Below, piece after piece: positions 11,687 through 23,422 of a stretch of 64,000 nucleotides of DNA. Position numbers and translations under genes: made by a program. Below the pieces are notes generated by a model. That model was not told the origin of the DNA, made no database searches, and saw only the letters and a list, made by a program, of their open reading frames with translations. This stretch comes from Chytridium lagenaria (Eukaryota > Chytridiomycota > Chytridiomycetes > Chytridiales > Chytridiaceae): assembly GCA_025449115.1 (NCBI GenBank), contig JAHLKC010000031.1, forward strand, positions 62,001 to 126,000. Reading direction: 5' to 3'. The stretch's first letter is position 1, and the number at the start of each line of letters is the position of its first letter.

Positions 11687-12021
11687 TTTTGTGAGTTGAA
11701 AGAGGGGAAGGTTGAGAAAGAGGTGAAGGTGAGAAAAAATCTAGTCTATGAGAGATGTAAGAGGCCGGTGTAGCTGAGGTGAAAAAAAAAGAATAGGGGA
11801 AAACGTTGCAGCTTTATACTCGGGCGACATGAGTGTGTTTTGTTTAATTTTATTGATTTTAGTTTAAAACACGAAAAACCTGTAAAATCTTCCTTGTTTT
11901 TTTCTTTCGTTCTTCAAACTGCAAGGAGACGTTTTACGTGTCGCGTGAGCTTTGTGCGTGTGTAATTGTACAAATAATTTTATTCCACAATCCTCAAACA
12001 ACGCGTCACGTCCTCACAAAT
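11687..12021. other. Intergenic, CFEM-like promoter region
   Basis: Contains the region upstream of the CFEM-like gene, with a possible TATA-like sequence (TTTATACTC read on the plus strand near 11811). No gene is seen. Confidence 0.35.
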
Positions 12022-12719
12022 TCAATCCATCATCCCCAACCTTAACTTCACATCCACCGGCACATGACCTTCAAACACCGTCTCAACAGGCCTCAACCCT
12101 TCAGCAGTCTCCAAATCCCCTCTCTCCAATGCCGCCTTCACCATCACAAAAATTCTTCGTCACATCCGTCACCCCTACAATCCCTTCCCCCTCGCATGTC
12201 TCAAAGCCTGACTCCCCTTCACCCCCATCTGCAAACTCCTCACCCCCACAATTTTCCTTAACCCCAGATCTCGTTCGGGGTCCCACTGAACAACAACCTC
12301 CCCCGTGACGTTGCTCGATAGACTCGCGGCAGAAAGGAGATCAATGAACCGGGTGATGGTGAGATCGAATGCGAGGATGCGGAGTTGGTTGACGTCCTTG
12401 GTGGCGTAGCCGCTGCGATAGGCCATCCAGGTGAAGGAGGTTTGAGCCAGGTTGTGCGATGTGGGTTGTAGAGCGGGACAGCGTCGAGGGGGACGCCGCG
12501 ACGGAGGATGAGGTCTGCGATAGGGGTGTTGAAGGCTTGGTAGAGACGGATAGTTGTAGGTGTGTATGTAGCGCGAATTTGGTGGGATTGGGGGTGAAGA
12601 GGACGAGGGATGTGTGTAAGATGTTGGGGCAATGGCGACGGGGAGTCTATAGTGGTAGTGTCTGCATCAGTGCAGTCATGGACGTTGATTTGTTCTGCAG
12701 TGGTCATTTTAGGAATCAC
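12022..12719 (-). CDS. DUF4291 family protein
   Basis: Reading from 12719, QIRATYTPTTIRLYQAFNTP is followed by IADLILRRGV, TTWLK, then SFTWMAYRSGYATKDVNQ and ILAFDLTITRFIDLL. The order IRA.Y....I.VYQA.N, WLK.SF.WM.YRSG, then an internal WDPER motif is the hallmark of DUF4291, a small uncharacterised family known mostly from bacteria with scattered fungi. The C-terminal exon-like part ends KLRLGMMD with TGA 12022-12024. Two single-base breaks lie in homopolymers at 12441-12443 and 12148-12152; with both allowed for, the protein is about 230 residues, the usual length. No intron is needed. Function unknown. Confidence 0.72.
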
Positions 12720-13072
12720 AGTGTAAAGTATAAGTTCAGGTCTTTAACAGTGCAGATGGCCGAGTGATGCCATCCCGTCTTTTAGCTCATTTTCAAGCAC
12801 AGTTGTTTACTCTCAACATTATGCAAAGTTCGTAAATTTTGTGGCCCAGACATTAAAATCTCAAAATTAACACACAAAACGACTAAAAAACCGAAATAAA
12901 AAGTACAAGATAATATTAAACGACCTGTTGCTCAATTCAGCAATCAAATGAATTAAAAAGGAAATTGAAAACTAAACAATAACCGCACACAAAAACCGTA
13001 GCGGACGAATCCACCAAACGAAAAGAGATAAAAAAGAACAAAAACCGAAAAAAGCGTTTAGCCAAAATAACA
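12720..13072. other. Intergenic, A-rich
   Basis: A-rich stretch upstream of the DUF4291 gene and downstream of the lipase gene. No gene or repeat recognised. Confidence 0.4.
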
Positions 13073-15808
13073 TCACTCCCTCCCCTTCACAACCTCCTCT
13101 CCCTTTTCCAACCACTCCAACACCCCCCAAACCCCTTTCGAATAAGCCCAAGGCAAATGATGATTAAAAATATGTCTCCTCGGCGCTACGAACGCAAAAA
13201 ACTCTGGTCTTGCCAGCTCCATAACATAATGCGGAATCTCTGTGTTCGGTCGGCGGGAGATTAACCGTCCGATAAGCTTCTTCGAATAGCGAGGTTTGGA
13301 TATTGAGACGACGGTGGTGACGACGCGGGATGCGACGAACGGTTTTATAGATCTACAGGTTGGAGGGGGGTGGGTTAGGGAGTGAGAGGGGGAGGGAAGG
13401 AACTTACGTGGAAGACTCGACCGGGGATGTACCGCGGGAGTCGCGGTTGTTCTTAAGGGTTTCGACTCGCTTGTCTTGAGAAGGCGGTAGGCTTCCTCTT
13501 CGGGGACCCTTAACTCCATAGCCGGTGAGCTTCCAGTACCATCTCCCTATATCAAAATTTTCAACATTGAGAAATGCCCAAGATACTTAAAGAAAAACGG
13601 CAGCAAAAAAGAACATGATAAGAAAATGCAGGACTCACTTGAAATTCGTGACACTCCCAAAACTCATCCTCGGCACCACATCATTCTCCAAGATATAGTT
13701 ATCTACTACCCCAAAATGCGGGTCGGCAAGCGCATGATTCGCTACAGCAGGTGTAGCGATACAATGGCCCTTGATGAAAAACTCCGGGTTTCCAGTGACA
13801 CGTTTAAAATCATCAGGCGTTCATGGAGAAGGATGGAGAGAAGGGCCGCGGTACCTCCTCCAAGAGAATGACCGGTGCAGATGAGGGAGGAGACGCGGAG
13901 GTCGCGACACCAGGTTAAAGGGAGGGGAGTTGGTCGTCGATGATGGATTGGGCGGCTCGGAGGATGCCGCGGTGGGCGGCGCCGTTCTAAATAAAAGGAG
14001 AGAAAGCGTAAGCTCCGGAAAGCATCAAATCAAAAAAGGGAAGGGATGCTTTTACCTGCACAGGAAATACTCTGCATTTAAATCTGTCAAAATCTGGGTC
14101 AAATGAATAGTCCCCTGACAACAAACCACAACCGCATCCAAAACTCGATCATGGACTATATAATATTTCGCCTGCAATCTCCTCTTACTCTTATCCCAAA
14201 ACAACACATCCTCCAACTTCAACCCAATACTCGACCATGTCTTTTCATTATTCAATCTCCTCACGTTATCCCTCACATTCATCGTCCCATTACAAAATCC
14301 AAGCACAAGGGATCCATACACACACAGCGCGTGTTTCATAAACCTCACAGCACGGGTGGCGTGATCCACGTCCTTGACGATGTGGCCGGTACGGGGGAGT
14401 GGAAGCCCGTTTTCGAAGCGATACAAGAGTTGATGGAACGGATGATTTGGAGAGAGGTGAGTGGGAACTCGTGTTTGAGGACATTGAGGGTGACGGCGGT
14501 GATTTCGGTGAGATTGCGGGAGGCGTTGTCGGACATGAGACGCGGAGTAGGGAGGGTTATGGAACGTTGGGCGGTGCGAGTTGTGGACGGGACGGATGGA
14601 CGAGAACGGGAGGTGCTGCGACGGGAGGATTGGTCGGAAGGTTGTTCAATGGAGGTGGAGGAGGCTTTGATGGTTCTGTCAGAGGTTGGTTTGCGGCCGG
14701 GTCGTTCCATATCGTCGGAGATAGAGTCCATTGTACCTGTTCTCAGAAATCGTTTTCTTGTTTCGAGACGTTGTGGGAGAGCAAAATTTCGTACAGCATA
14801 GTCTTCCTCGTTGGGTCTTCTCGCGTAAATAGTTACCTTTAGACGTTTTTAGAATTTCTTCGGCAACTTCACTAGCATCTTGGAATTCCTCTTCTTCTGA
14901 ACCTTCATCGTCATCATCATAATACTTGCTGTATATCGTATCGAGAAGTAACTCTTCAGGGTTTCGTCGTTAGGGCTCAAGAGAAGTTCGGGTCCTCGTC
15001 GGGTAAAACGATGGCGGAGAATTTAAAAATAAGTACTGCGGCTCCAGTGATGGTGGTTCCATCAGTCGGGTCCAAGAGTGGTACTTCTCTAATTTATGAG
15101 TGGAATATAATATATATATATGTACAGTTAGTGATATCGATATGACTCTCAGTTAAGGAAATTAGATCAGGACATACTAGCCCTGCGGGCTAATGACTCT
15201 CTTTCAAAGCGCCTTCCGCGAATGATTGCTGAGAGTGAGTGATTAATCTAATAGATAAAACCCCACCTTCTATAAGATCCATTATGCCAATCCTCCATAT
15301 CTCTTGAGAGCCACTCTACCACGACCACGATGAACACTTTTCTCCTCCATCCCGCAATGCCCTCAAAAGCATCGACCTTCAGCTTATCAAAGTGATGCCC
15401 ATGATACGTAAGCAAAAACTCGACTGGTTCCTTGACAGCTGCATTGGGATCCATAGTAACCTCCATCTGATGAGTCTCTTTGGTTCTAAACTTGATTTTG
15501 ACGGTAATTCTTGGTGTGAGGACACCCGAGATGGGGGTGATATTAACAGAGGCTATTGTGACGGACATGCGAGAGGGACGGGCAGGGTCTGTGACGACGG
15601 GCGATGGAGATGAGGATGACGTTGATGAGATTCGTTTTGGTGTTGGAGGGAGGATGGGGACGGTATGAATATGGGTTGTCTGTGCGGGTGTTGACGGAGA
15701 GTGACAATGTGCGATGGAGCAGTCATGGACCCTCATTGTAGCGAGTGTGGGAGGTGCACCAGTAGCGGATGATGGTGATGCCTTCTTGCTCCTTGAAGAA
15801 GTGAGCAT
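13073..15808 (-). CDS. C2-domain class-3 lipase (Sn1-specific diacylglycerol lipase-like), copy 1
   Basis: The first exon (from 15808) carries a Ser/Pro-rich leader, then a C2-type beta sandwich (MSVTIASVNITPISG, then ITVKIKFRTKETHQMEV) ending in SRDMEDWHNG. After an intron, VPLLDPTDGTTITGAAVL completes the C2 region. An acidic linker (YYDDDDEGSEEEE) and a basic/Ser-rich linker lead into the lipase domain: ALCVYGSLVLG, KYYIVHDRVLDAVVVCCQGT, LTDLNAE, then the nucleophile elbow GHSLGG (about 13865-13880, Ser nucleophile). ENDVVPRMS follows, with the Asp of the triad probably within it. The final exon has a His-containing APRRHIFNHHLPW segment and stops at 13073. Several one-base breaks and at least four introns are present. 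Expected role: calcium-responsive membrane lipid hydrolysis. A second gene of the same design lies at 48437-52066. Confidence 0.72.
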
Positions 15809-16220
15809 CTTAAAATGTGTTTATGTGCTGTGGGTAGATAGGTAGGCAGAAGGTAGTGGGAATGTGGTGGTGAGATTAGTGAGGTGATGGAAGGAGAAGT
15901 GGCTTTTATGTGAATGCAACAGAAAAAAAAAAAAAAATTGGTTGTGGAAAGGAATGGATGACGGTCTCAGCGATGCGCCTTTTCCTTTTCTCTGTCTTTC
16001 CTCTCGGCGCAGGCAGCAAACAAATTTTCCTTCCGCCCTCATGGATCTTGTATCACCTCAGTCTATTTTCCCGCACGTGAGGCCAAGGTACAAGTTCATT
16101 AAACCAATTAATATTCGGACATGAACCATAGTATGTCCGACATGGTACAACCCTCACGGCCCATCAACTCCTCACGGACTTTAAGACAAAGAATTGACCT
16201 GCCTGGTTTGTAGATACTTT
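15809..16220. other. Intergenic upstream of lipase copy 1
   Basis: Holds the promoter of the lipase gene and an A13-type tract near 15924-15937. No gene recognised. Confidence 0.35.
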
Positions 16221-16639
16221 TTAACTCCCGTAAACGTCTTTTTCATCCCGACTAAAGACTTTTTGAATATCCCGACACATTCTTCTAACTTCCCTCTGTC
16301 CCCTTTACCCCCGAGCCTTCCAAAGCATCATCACAACCCCAGTATACATGACTTCTCTCGCAAAGATCCCCAAAAACGACACATCCGTACCATAAAACAT
16401 GATCGCATCACCATTCCGTCCATGTTCCATGACTCCAGCAAAAATCAGCGATCCCTTCTGCATGCAAAATGCAAGTCAAGCATGCGGTGACATCAACCAT
16501 GCAAGAAGTATAGGATCAAGCTGAGAACTTCCAGAAAGACGATCAATGGAACCCCGTGGAGAATGAGCGAGATTACATTTAATGTGGTAGACCACGATAG
16601 TGGAATAGCCGCTTTCATTGTAACCAGCACTCGATGGCT

Positions 16640-17079
16640 TGCCATAAGCCACAGTATGAAATCATGTACTGCAAAATTTCGGGTTGTTTTGAGTAGCGCT
16701 TCGATCAGTCTAAGTCCATCAGAACACTCTAAGATACTATACGCATCTTATTTGTATTCAAGGTGAACAAAAAGGGTTTGACGTCCGCAACCAGTGTAAG
16801 TATTGCTGAAAACGAAAAACCGTGTCAGTCAACGCTATGAGAATTAGCAAAGTACCCACTCAAACCAACATCCTCCAGCCTCTCCAGACTTTTCAAAGAT
16901 TACAAAGTTATGGATACCCTTCATCTTAAGGTTACAGGCTATAGCAATACTGCCCGCTTTACAAAGCACAGCATCAGCAAAAAGTTTAAAGGCGAAACGA
17001 AGCCTCACCCAGCTCCAATGATGGCCACATCCACAACACCATCGGCGACACCCGCACTTATCTTGACATCAACAGTCAT
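16640..17079 (-). pseudogene. Flavin-containing monooxygenase (Baeyer-Villiger type), N-terminal remnant
   Basis: From a Met at 17079 the minus strand reads VDVAIIGAG, a GT..AG intron, then AGSIAIACNLKMKGIHNFVI and FEKSGEAGGCWFEW. This is the Rossmann FAD-binding motif GxGxxG followed by the EK...GG.W segment of flavin-dependent monooxygenases. A next exon reads NTYTGCGRQ, in the position of the usual NTYPGC segment, and further down RYSKQPEILQYM matches the family's YS.Q.EI..Y region. Beyond about 16640 the frame is lost, and I find no NADPH-binding GxGxSA motif or C-terminal half down to 16200. A full gene is about 500 residues, so this is either a 5' fragment or a gene too broken to follow. 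Called a remnant because the second half is missing, not because of the frame breaks alone. Confidence 0.6.
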
Positions 17080-17544
17080 GATCGTTCAACAAAAGATGAG
17101 ATAATCGGCCAACATCGATGTTGTTCTAAAGATTCAGACAGGACCCCTTTGTATTCTGTTGCGATATGAAATAATTGTCAGGTAAACAAGATTTCAAACA
17201 GCTAGAACGTCATCGTCGTCTGGACGCCATCCGAGGAGTCACGATATCCTACATCCGCAAAGATTTACAATAGACCATAGTGGAGGTAAGCGGAAGAATA
17301 GGAATAGAGCTGTCGGAAATGCGAGCAAAAAAGGAGTTCTGTTCGATTAACAATGAGATGCCGGGAGATTGCCGCTGCATTTACGACGATGAAATAGCAT
17401 CCCTCTTCACTTCCATGATTTTAATGGTGAAAAAGACTGTGTAGATACCTTATTTTCACGATCTTGCCATCACCAGCGTCCTGTTTGATATCTAGGCACG
17501 ATCACTTTGAGCTTCTTCACCTCCATCATCACACACTCTAATGA
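17080..17544. other. No gene recognised
   Basis: Between the monooxygenase remnant and the Ser-rich gene I see no supported frame, repeat or RNA gene. Confidence 0.35.
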
Positions 17545-18543
17545 TCAAAATGAGGATGTGAAATTCTTGATCATGAGGTATCGATCAATGTACTCCGAGA
17601 GGCGATCTTCATAGTTCAACTCTTTACGGCAGCCCACAAGCCTCTGCAACCACCATGTCGATCTATCGCCACCACCAGTTTTTTCATATTGTCGACTCAA
17701 CACCTGAGGTTCTCCTTCAACATCAGTCGCTTTGATTCTCAGCAGTAAATATTATGTCATCGATACATGTAAAGTGGATAGTTGATTTTCTTTATTCTAC
17801 TCAATCCTTTTTCTTCATTACAAGACTCTGCAACCACCTCATTGTTCGCTTTAATGACATTGCCATTTTTCGTTTTTCTTGCCTCCAGACCGTCTTGCTG
17901 GTACGTCGCCTTGCGCCTCGCCTTGCCCCTCTTCACCTCCCATCTTATATGTTCTACTAATTAACTGATCGAGCGAGATGCGAGGTTCTTTTCTTCAGTC
18001 TTCTCCATCTTAGACTATACCGTCAATCTCGGTATTCTGAACCATCCGAGCCTTCATTTAGCGCTCTCGTGCTATCCTCTTTGCCGTCCACAAACGGCAA
18101 CATCTACTGGCTTCACATGTTGGTACTCTGTCTCTAAATCTCCACCAGAGCCCTTATCGTCATTAACGATATCGAGTGCCTCAATTTGGACGACTTCTTG
18201 GCACTGAAGATGTCGACGATCTTCTACTCACCGCATAACTATTTCGTCTACTTTTATCGTCACTTGACGCGATAGAGAAACCAGGTGCTAACAACGCTTC
18301 CGTATCACTCCCCCTGTTGCAGACACACGCTGAGGCGAAGGCGCTCTCACCGCGGGCTTGTCTTTCCTCCGCGTCACTTCCAAGCTCTTCTAACATTGAA
18401 CTATCTTTAAACACAGTGATGTTGTTGGTCGAGAGTGTTGACATGCTTGTTTCAACGATATCGATGCTATCAAGTCTTAGGTACCCGTACACATGTACTT
18501 TACACGAACCTTGGATTACATTGTCGGATCCCCGCTTGTTCAC
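17545..18543 (-). CDS. Ser-rich protein of unknown function (A), broken frame
   Basis: From a Met at 18543 a 120-codon frame carries acidic Ser-rich sequence and two basic clusters (KSRRNSYAVSRRSSTSS), then changes frame into EVVQIEALDIVNDDKG, which stays open to about 18070. A separate minus-strand stretch, about 17725-17545, reads QVLSRQYEKTGGGDRSTWWL and YEDRLSEYIDRYLMIKN before a stop, and is probably its last exon. RRxS sites match the consensus of basophilic kinases. I do not recognise a family. Start, exon borders and the joining of the two parts are uncertain. Confidence 0.35.
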
Positions 18544-19027
18544 GCATCAAACCATAAAGTCTCTGGCGAAAAAGAATCAAACACTCGCCAGATGGAAGAG
18601 ATGATGAGGGTCTTCCGATGGAGTTACGGGGGTTGTTGGGTCGTGAGAGTGGTGCTCCTGGTTATACTTCTATGCGAACATGAGGATGATGCTATAGATG
18701 AGTTGGATTTCATTATGGTTGAATCTCTGGCAATGCTTTTCGAGTTTCTTCTTGGCTTATCAATTTATCTATAAGCGGGGCTTCTACTGATAGGATGTTT
18801 GTAGTTTGCCGTGAGCTTGAAGTCCTGAAAATAGGTGCAGGCATTGAATGTCGGCGAGCTCTTAACTCTGCTTGCTTGATATGGTTTATCTTATTGGAAG
18901 CTACTAAATCGTATTAAAGAAATATTTTATCTCATTCATACCTGAAGTATGGCGCACTTTGAACGGGAAACCTAAGTTCATATTAAGTATATAATATATG
19001 ATGTATAATACCTTGTATATTCTTTAT
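18544..19027. other. Intergenic, no gene recognised
   Basis: Short open frames here are not protein-like on either strand. Confidence 0.35.
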
Positions 19028-21288
19028 TCATGTGCCCTTCAAAGCCGCCGCTGCCAATATCACAAATCGAGCTTCTTCCGCGTCTTTGTTTAATCGGTGT
19101 TCTATGACGGCCCCGTGTATAGTCACCATCGACGCAATCCGTAGACGAAGATTTCCGTGATCTATTCATATGTATTGCAGCTAAAGCAAATTCTGCTTTC
19201 CCTTTTCGTGACGTATACCGAATAACGTCGTCACAAAGATTACTGAATTAATAGAAGACCGTTTTCGACCACGAGCGCGATCTTGACATACTTCATCAGA
19301 CAAAGAAGCATTGCAGCTGTGGGCTGGTGAACCTATTGGTGTTGAGGGCTTTTTAAAAAGACCCACTTATCACGTTCTACGGAAAATAATACATCATTAC
19401 CCGGCTTTCTTTAGCAGAAACATTTGTGGAAAACACTCACGGCTAAGTCTGTAAGTACGATTGCGGCATCTTGATCCTCAGGCCTACACAAGATCATTAA
19501 CGTCCAAACCACAATCGGAGAAACCAATGGCCACATCAAAACGACTAACATCCAAAGACCAATCTTGGACGTATAGTCTTCCAACCGTCTCAAACAACAC
19601 AGTGTTTGGGGCCTCCACCACTTTCGACATGACACTGCAGTAAAGTTTTTCAAGGAGGCAGCGACGAGCCAAAGCAGCTTTTCATATTAAAAAAAAACGA
19701 CGGGAATAAAGGGAACCATCGATGTTTAATCAAGAGCAGCCAAGGAAATCAATGTGGGCTTGTAGACCGGTCTCACTTTTAATTTTATAATTAGGTTACA
19801 GATTTTCATTTCTGTAAATCGTAACCTAATTGGAATTTTCTAAAGAAGAGGGCCGATAGCCGGCTTTACTCCGTGACTTTTATTTATATGAAAAAGGAAG
19901 TCGGCACCACCACCTGTTTCGAACCGATAAGTTGTCCCCCTCCCCCGCCAACCAGACACAGATTAACATACGCGATATCGATGTCTGTTTGCCAGATCCG
20001 TCAAGAACAAAACGCAGATTATATTGTCCATGTAGAATGACGCTGAACATTCGTATGTGGTTTTTTTTCTCGACACTAGGGCGGTGTGAATCCCCGTATT
20101 CGTCTCCGGCGTTAAGTTGAATGTGCTGATAAACTGTCCGCGATCTTCTTTGACTGACCACTGTTTAACAGACGGTTCCAACTTTCCAACAAGTGGCTCT
20201 TCAAACTTCGGTGCATCACTGCCAGCACGCGCGGAGAAGACAGAGATGGAATCGTCAAACACGCTGTCAGAGGAAAAATCGCTGATGCTGTCGACATCTT
20301 CATAACATTGGGGAAGAGCTTGGAAGGTCTTATCATAGACGCTATTGAATATGATTTTATGGCTCATGTTGTGGTGCAGATCTTCAAGGCTGCCTTGATC
20401 CGGAGAATCGCATGTTTCTAGATGGTTTCAGAGGTATAGGTATCAGAGTTGGAAGACCAGGAGCGTGTTGAAGACAAAATGAAAGTGTGAGTGCTATTAT
20501 CGTCGGCGTTGTCGACATCCATCAACGCAGATTGCGCAAGTTTGGATAATTGCGTTCGCGCCGCCGTTGAAATCAACAATGGATTACCGACGCCGCCGAG
20601 CTGTGAAGCCGCTTTGTTCTTGTAAGTCATTGTTAACCTTGGAGAACATGTTGGAGGTTGGTATGCGCGCGCGACGTTTTCATGCGAGAAAGTTGAGCGT
20701 TTGTCGACGCCGCTGGAGGGCAGTAGTTTTAAAGGTTGTCTTGACGTGTCAGCAGAACGACTCGTGATGATCATTGCTTCCGTAGAGATCATCCGCTCAG
20801 AAGATAGAGAGTCAAAGAGTTTTGAAAGTGGGATCATATGATGCTGTCTTTCGCTTCTCTCATAATGCCCCCGACCCGGTAAATCCGAGATCCTCTCCAT
20901 CGACGCAAGGGCTCGAGCTTCGTCAATATCTTGATACAACTTCTTGATTGTGCCTACCACTGCATCAAGAGAAGAGTCTTTTGAACTTCCACTTCTCGAA
21001 GCTTGTGAGAATAAGTACGATTGGGTATCGAGACCCTGGAACGTCGTTGAAACGCTTCCAATGTCCTTGGTCTTAGTCTTGTTCTCAGGCAACGGCATTT
21101 TGAGGGTCGCAGACGGGGATGAAGGGAGCCGGCTGAAGTTGCTTCTGGCAAGTGACGGTTTGAGCCATTCTGAACGTTGTCGTTGGAGCAGTGTCGAAGT
21201 GGGAGTTTCTGAGTATGGAATAAGCTGCGTTTGCCTTGCGAAAGGACTGGTTCGAATTCTCCAGAAAGTGTTCTCAGGAGGTCTGTGA
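19028..21288 (-). CDS. Ser/Thr-rich protein of unknown function (B), several exons
   Basis: A protein-like frame begins upstream of 21100 (SEWLKPSLARSNFSRLPSSP) and runs into a 226-codon frame rich in Ser, Lys and Asp (21098-20418). Further exons follow at 20367-19963 (EDVDSISDFSSDSVFDDSIS, later KFEEPLVGKLEPSVKQW) and 19672-19411 (KVVEAPNTVLFETVGRLYV). A tail ends EEARFVILAAAALKG at TGA 19028-19030. Low hydrophobicity and high Ser content suggest a largely disordered protein. No catalytic motif is visible. It faces away from the similar plus-strand gene at 23423. Whether all the exons belong to one gene is not certain. Confidence 0.4.
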
Positions 21289-23422
21289 TGAAATTAGATT
21301 GTTATAGAGGCTTAAAAAAAAGAAGTTTTAGTTTACCTACGATGCCTCGATGATTTGGTATAGCTTTCTGCTTGTACCTAATTAACTAATTAATCATGGG
21401 TATGAGCAATAATGGCCGACGAATGTAAATCAAAAACCTACGTCACGTCCTTTAATAAGTAATCGTCTAAACTTTCTTGCAGCATAATTGTATTGGAAAT
21501 ACTCAAGATGATCTTTAAGCACGTCGATGATAGAAGGAAAGAGAAAGTGATCTGCGTTTTTAAAAAAAGATCGACTCAGTGGCGTCCAATCCGACGGGAC
21601 CTACCACTTGTGATCACCGTAGATCCTTGCTCAAAATTTAAGGATCGCCACGTTGTGAACTAATATTAGTTTAGCGCCTTGTGTGCGGCAACCAACGGAT
21701 TGCAATTAAGGGGTCTGGCTTATGTGAAAGACCAAAGATAATTCGCAATTGACAAAAGTTATTATAAAAAAACATATGCTTTTCGTGCCATCAGCTATGA
21801 GGGGTACTTGCACGAATCTGTGGCTTCGTTTGCTTTCCTCGTTTCCACAATATCCCGCAGTGATACCTCTCTAGAATATAATGTAACGGTAATAGCACAT
21901 ATAAAAAATAACTGTCAAACTTGCAGCAACCGCGGAAAGGCATAAAAACCATATGGTGTTTGGAGTGTGAGAGATAGACGCACTCTGATGGATGGCACTT
22001 CATGCTTTTGGTATAATGCGGAAAGCTGTCAACGTTTTGCAGCGATTTGCGATGTTCACATGCGGGAATGGCGGCTGGGTTTAGTCGTTAAAAAACTATC
22101 GGAGGAACGAGTAGAATGAATAGAGAGTAGTTCGGCAACATTACAACTTTACGAAACGTAGACATGGGAGAGGTTTAGGAAAGTCCACACTGTCAAGATA
22201 TCTTATGTGACCAAAAAAAAAAAGTCTACATTTCGTATCAGCCTTGTGGAGTTATTGCACATTTGCGCCGTCTGAAAAGACTGCAACCTTGGTTGCTTCC
22301 CGTTCTTGCACTGTATCCCCCGATAAAACCTTCCCGTCATCCACTCGCTCTGCCCGCTCCATCGCAACTATGTCGTTTGACTTTACATCAAAGCCGGCTT
22401 TTTCTCATGTTCCGGGTGGTTCAATTGCGGTCCATTTGCCTCATCGGGCGATATAGAATATATGAGTCGCCTCTGCCCAGAATTTGACGGGGGCTTTACC
22501 AATTTTGCCCCTGTCAACGCTGTGTCGCGCGCGGCCGCTGCTGAGAAAGTTGCGATGATGTGGCCATAGCCGTCAAACGGTCCCATCGCTGGGCCCTAGT
22601 CAGAGATGAGTGTCATCAAAATTGAATTGTTCAAGTTGCCCAGACGTACTTAAAACTTTTTCTGGGGGGCGGGTTGCAGCTCTGTATTATAATATGTGCA
22701 GTATATCGTAAAGAACAGCTGAAGTTGGATTACCAGCTGAACCCTAACCCGTGCTTATAACAAAGCGAATTTGCAACAGATCAATATTATTGCGTGTGCG
22801 TGTGAAGTTTGCATTTAATACATATACTAAAACATCAAGGCAAGCTATTCCTCAGCTCACTTATGGCCATGGCATTACATCTTTCCAATAATCTTTGCAA
22901 GTTATTTCACGCCGAATAGGTCAACGTCACGAAAGTGAAGACACAGGCGAACGGTAATCGTCAAGCAAGTGTATCGGAAGAAAAGACTGAAGTAGCCCAG
23001 CCTCCTTCTCACCTTGCTCTTCATATTAGTGACCGTACTTGAAGAAGCGGTCAGCAAGGAAGTCGAGAATATAAAAGAATGAATATTGTTCCGGGTGTTT
23101 TCCGTTCTTTCTTACGCCAATGTTACGGAAGTCGAATGAAATGAAGCAGGTGCTAATTAAATGGAGTTCCGAATGTTTGAGACCGTGAGTGACGAGGATG
23201 TAGGAAGTAGAATGGAAAAGGAGTGAAAGCGGCAGCTCATTAACGGAATTCCGGAAGTTTAAAAAGAGGCGTTCATAATCGACAGTTCCGAATGCAGTGT
23301 GCAAAAAAAACGACTCTGTACCATACATTATTATGCCCAATCCCGGTGGTCAGAATCCAAAAATAAAAATGATCAATTATACTTTTCGGTATATATGAAA
23401 GACTACGTGGAAAGCAAGAGAG
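21289..23422. other. Long divergent intergenic region
   Basis: About 2.1 kb between the divergent Ser-rich genes. It is AT-rich in parts, with short antiparallel open frames (for example minus 22586-22383) that I cannot support as genes. No RNA gene or mobile element is recognised. It probably contains both promoters. Confidence 0.4.

Noticed and set aside
11130..11699. 189-codon plus-strand open frame, Gly/Ser-rich
   Set aside because: It is the antisense of the CFEM-like gene; composition follows from the Thr/Ala-rich coding strand.
14103..14801. 232-codon plus-strand open frame
   Set aside because: Antisense of the lipase domain of copy 1, which has a recognisable GHSLGG elbow and catalytic-domain motifs on the minus strand.
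19028..19110. A further LPRIDSAG-like motif on the minus strand (RRGRSSICDIGSGGFEG)
   Set aside because: Resemblance is weak, and another frame of the same bases gives a more natural C-terminus (EEARFVILAAAALKG).
22383..22586. 67-codon minus-strand frame with a plausible start
   Set aside because: No neighbouring exon, motif or codon signal supports it; left as intergenic.
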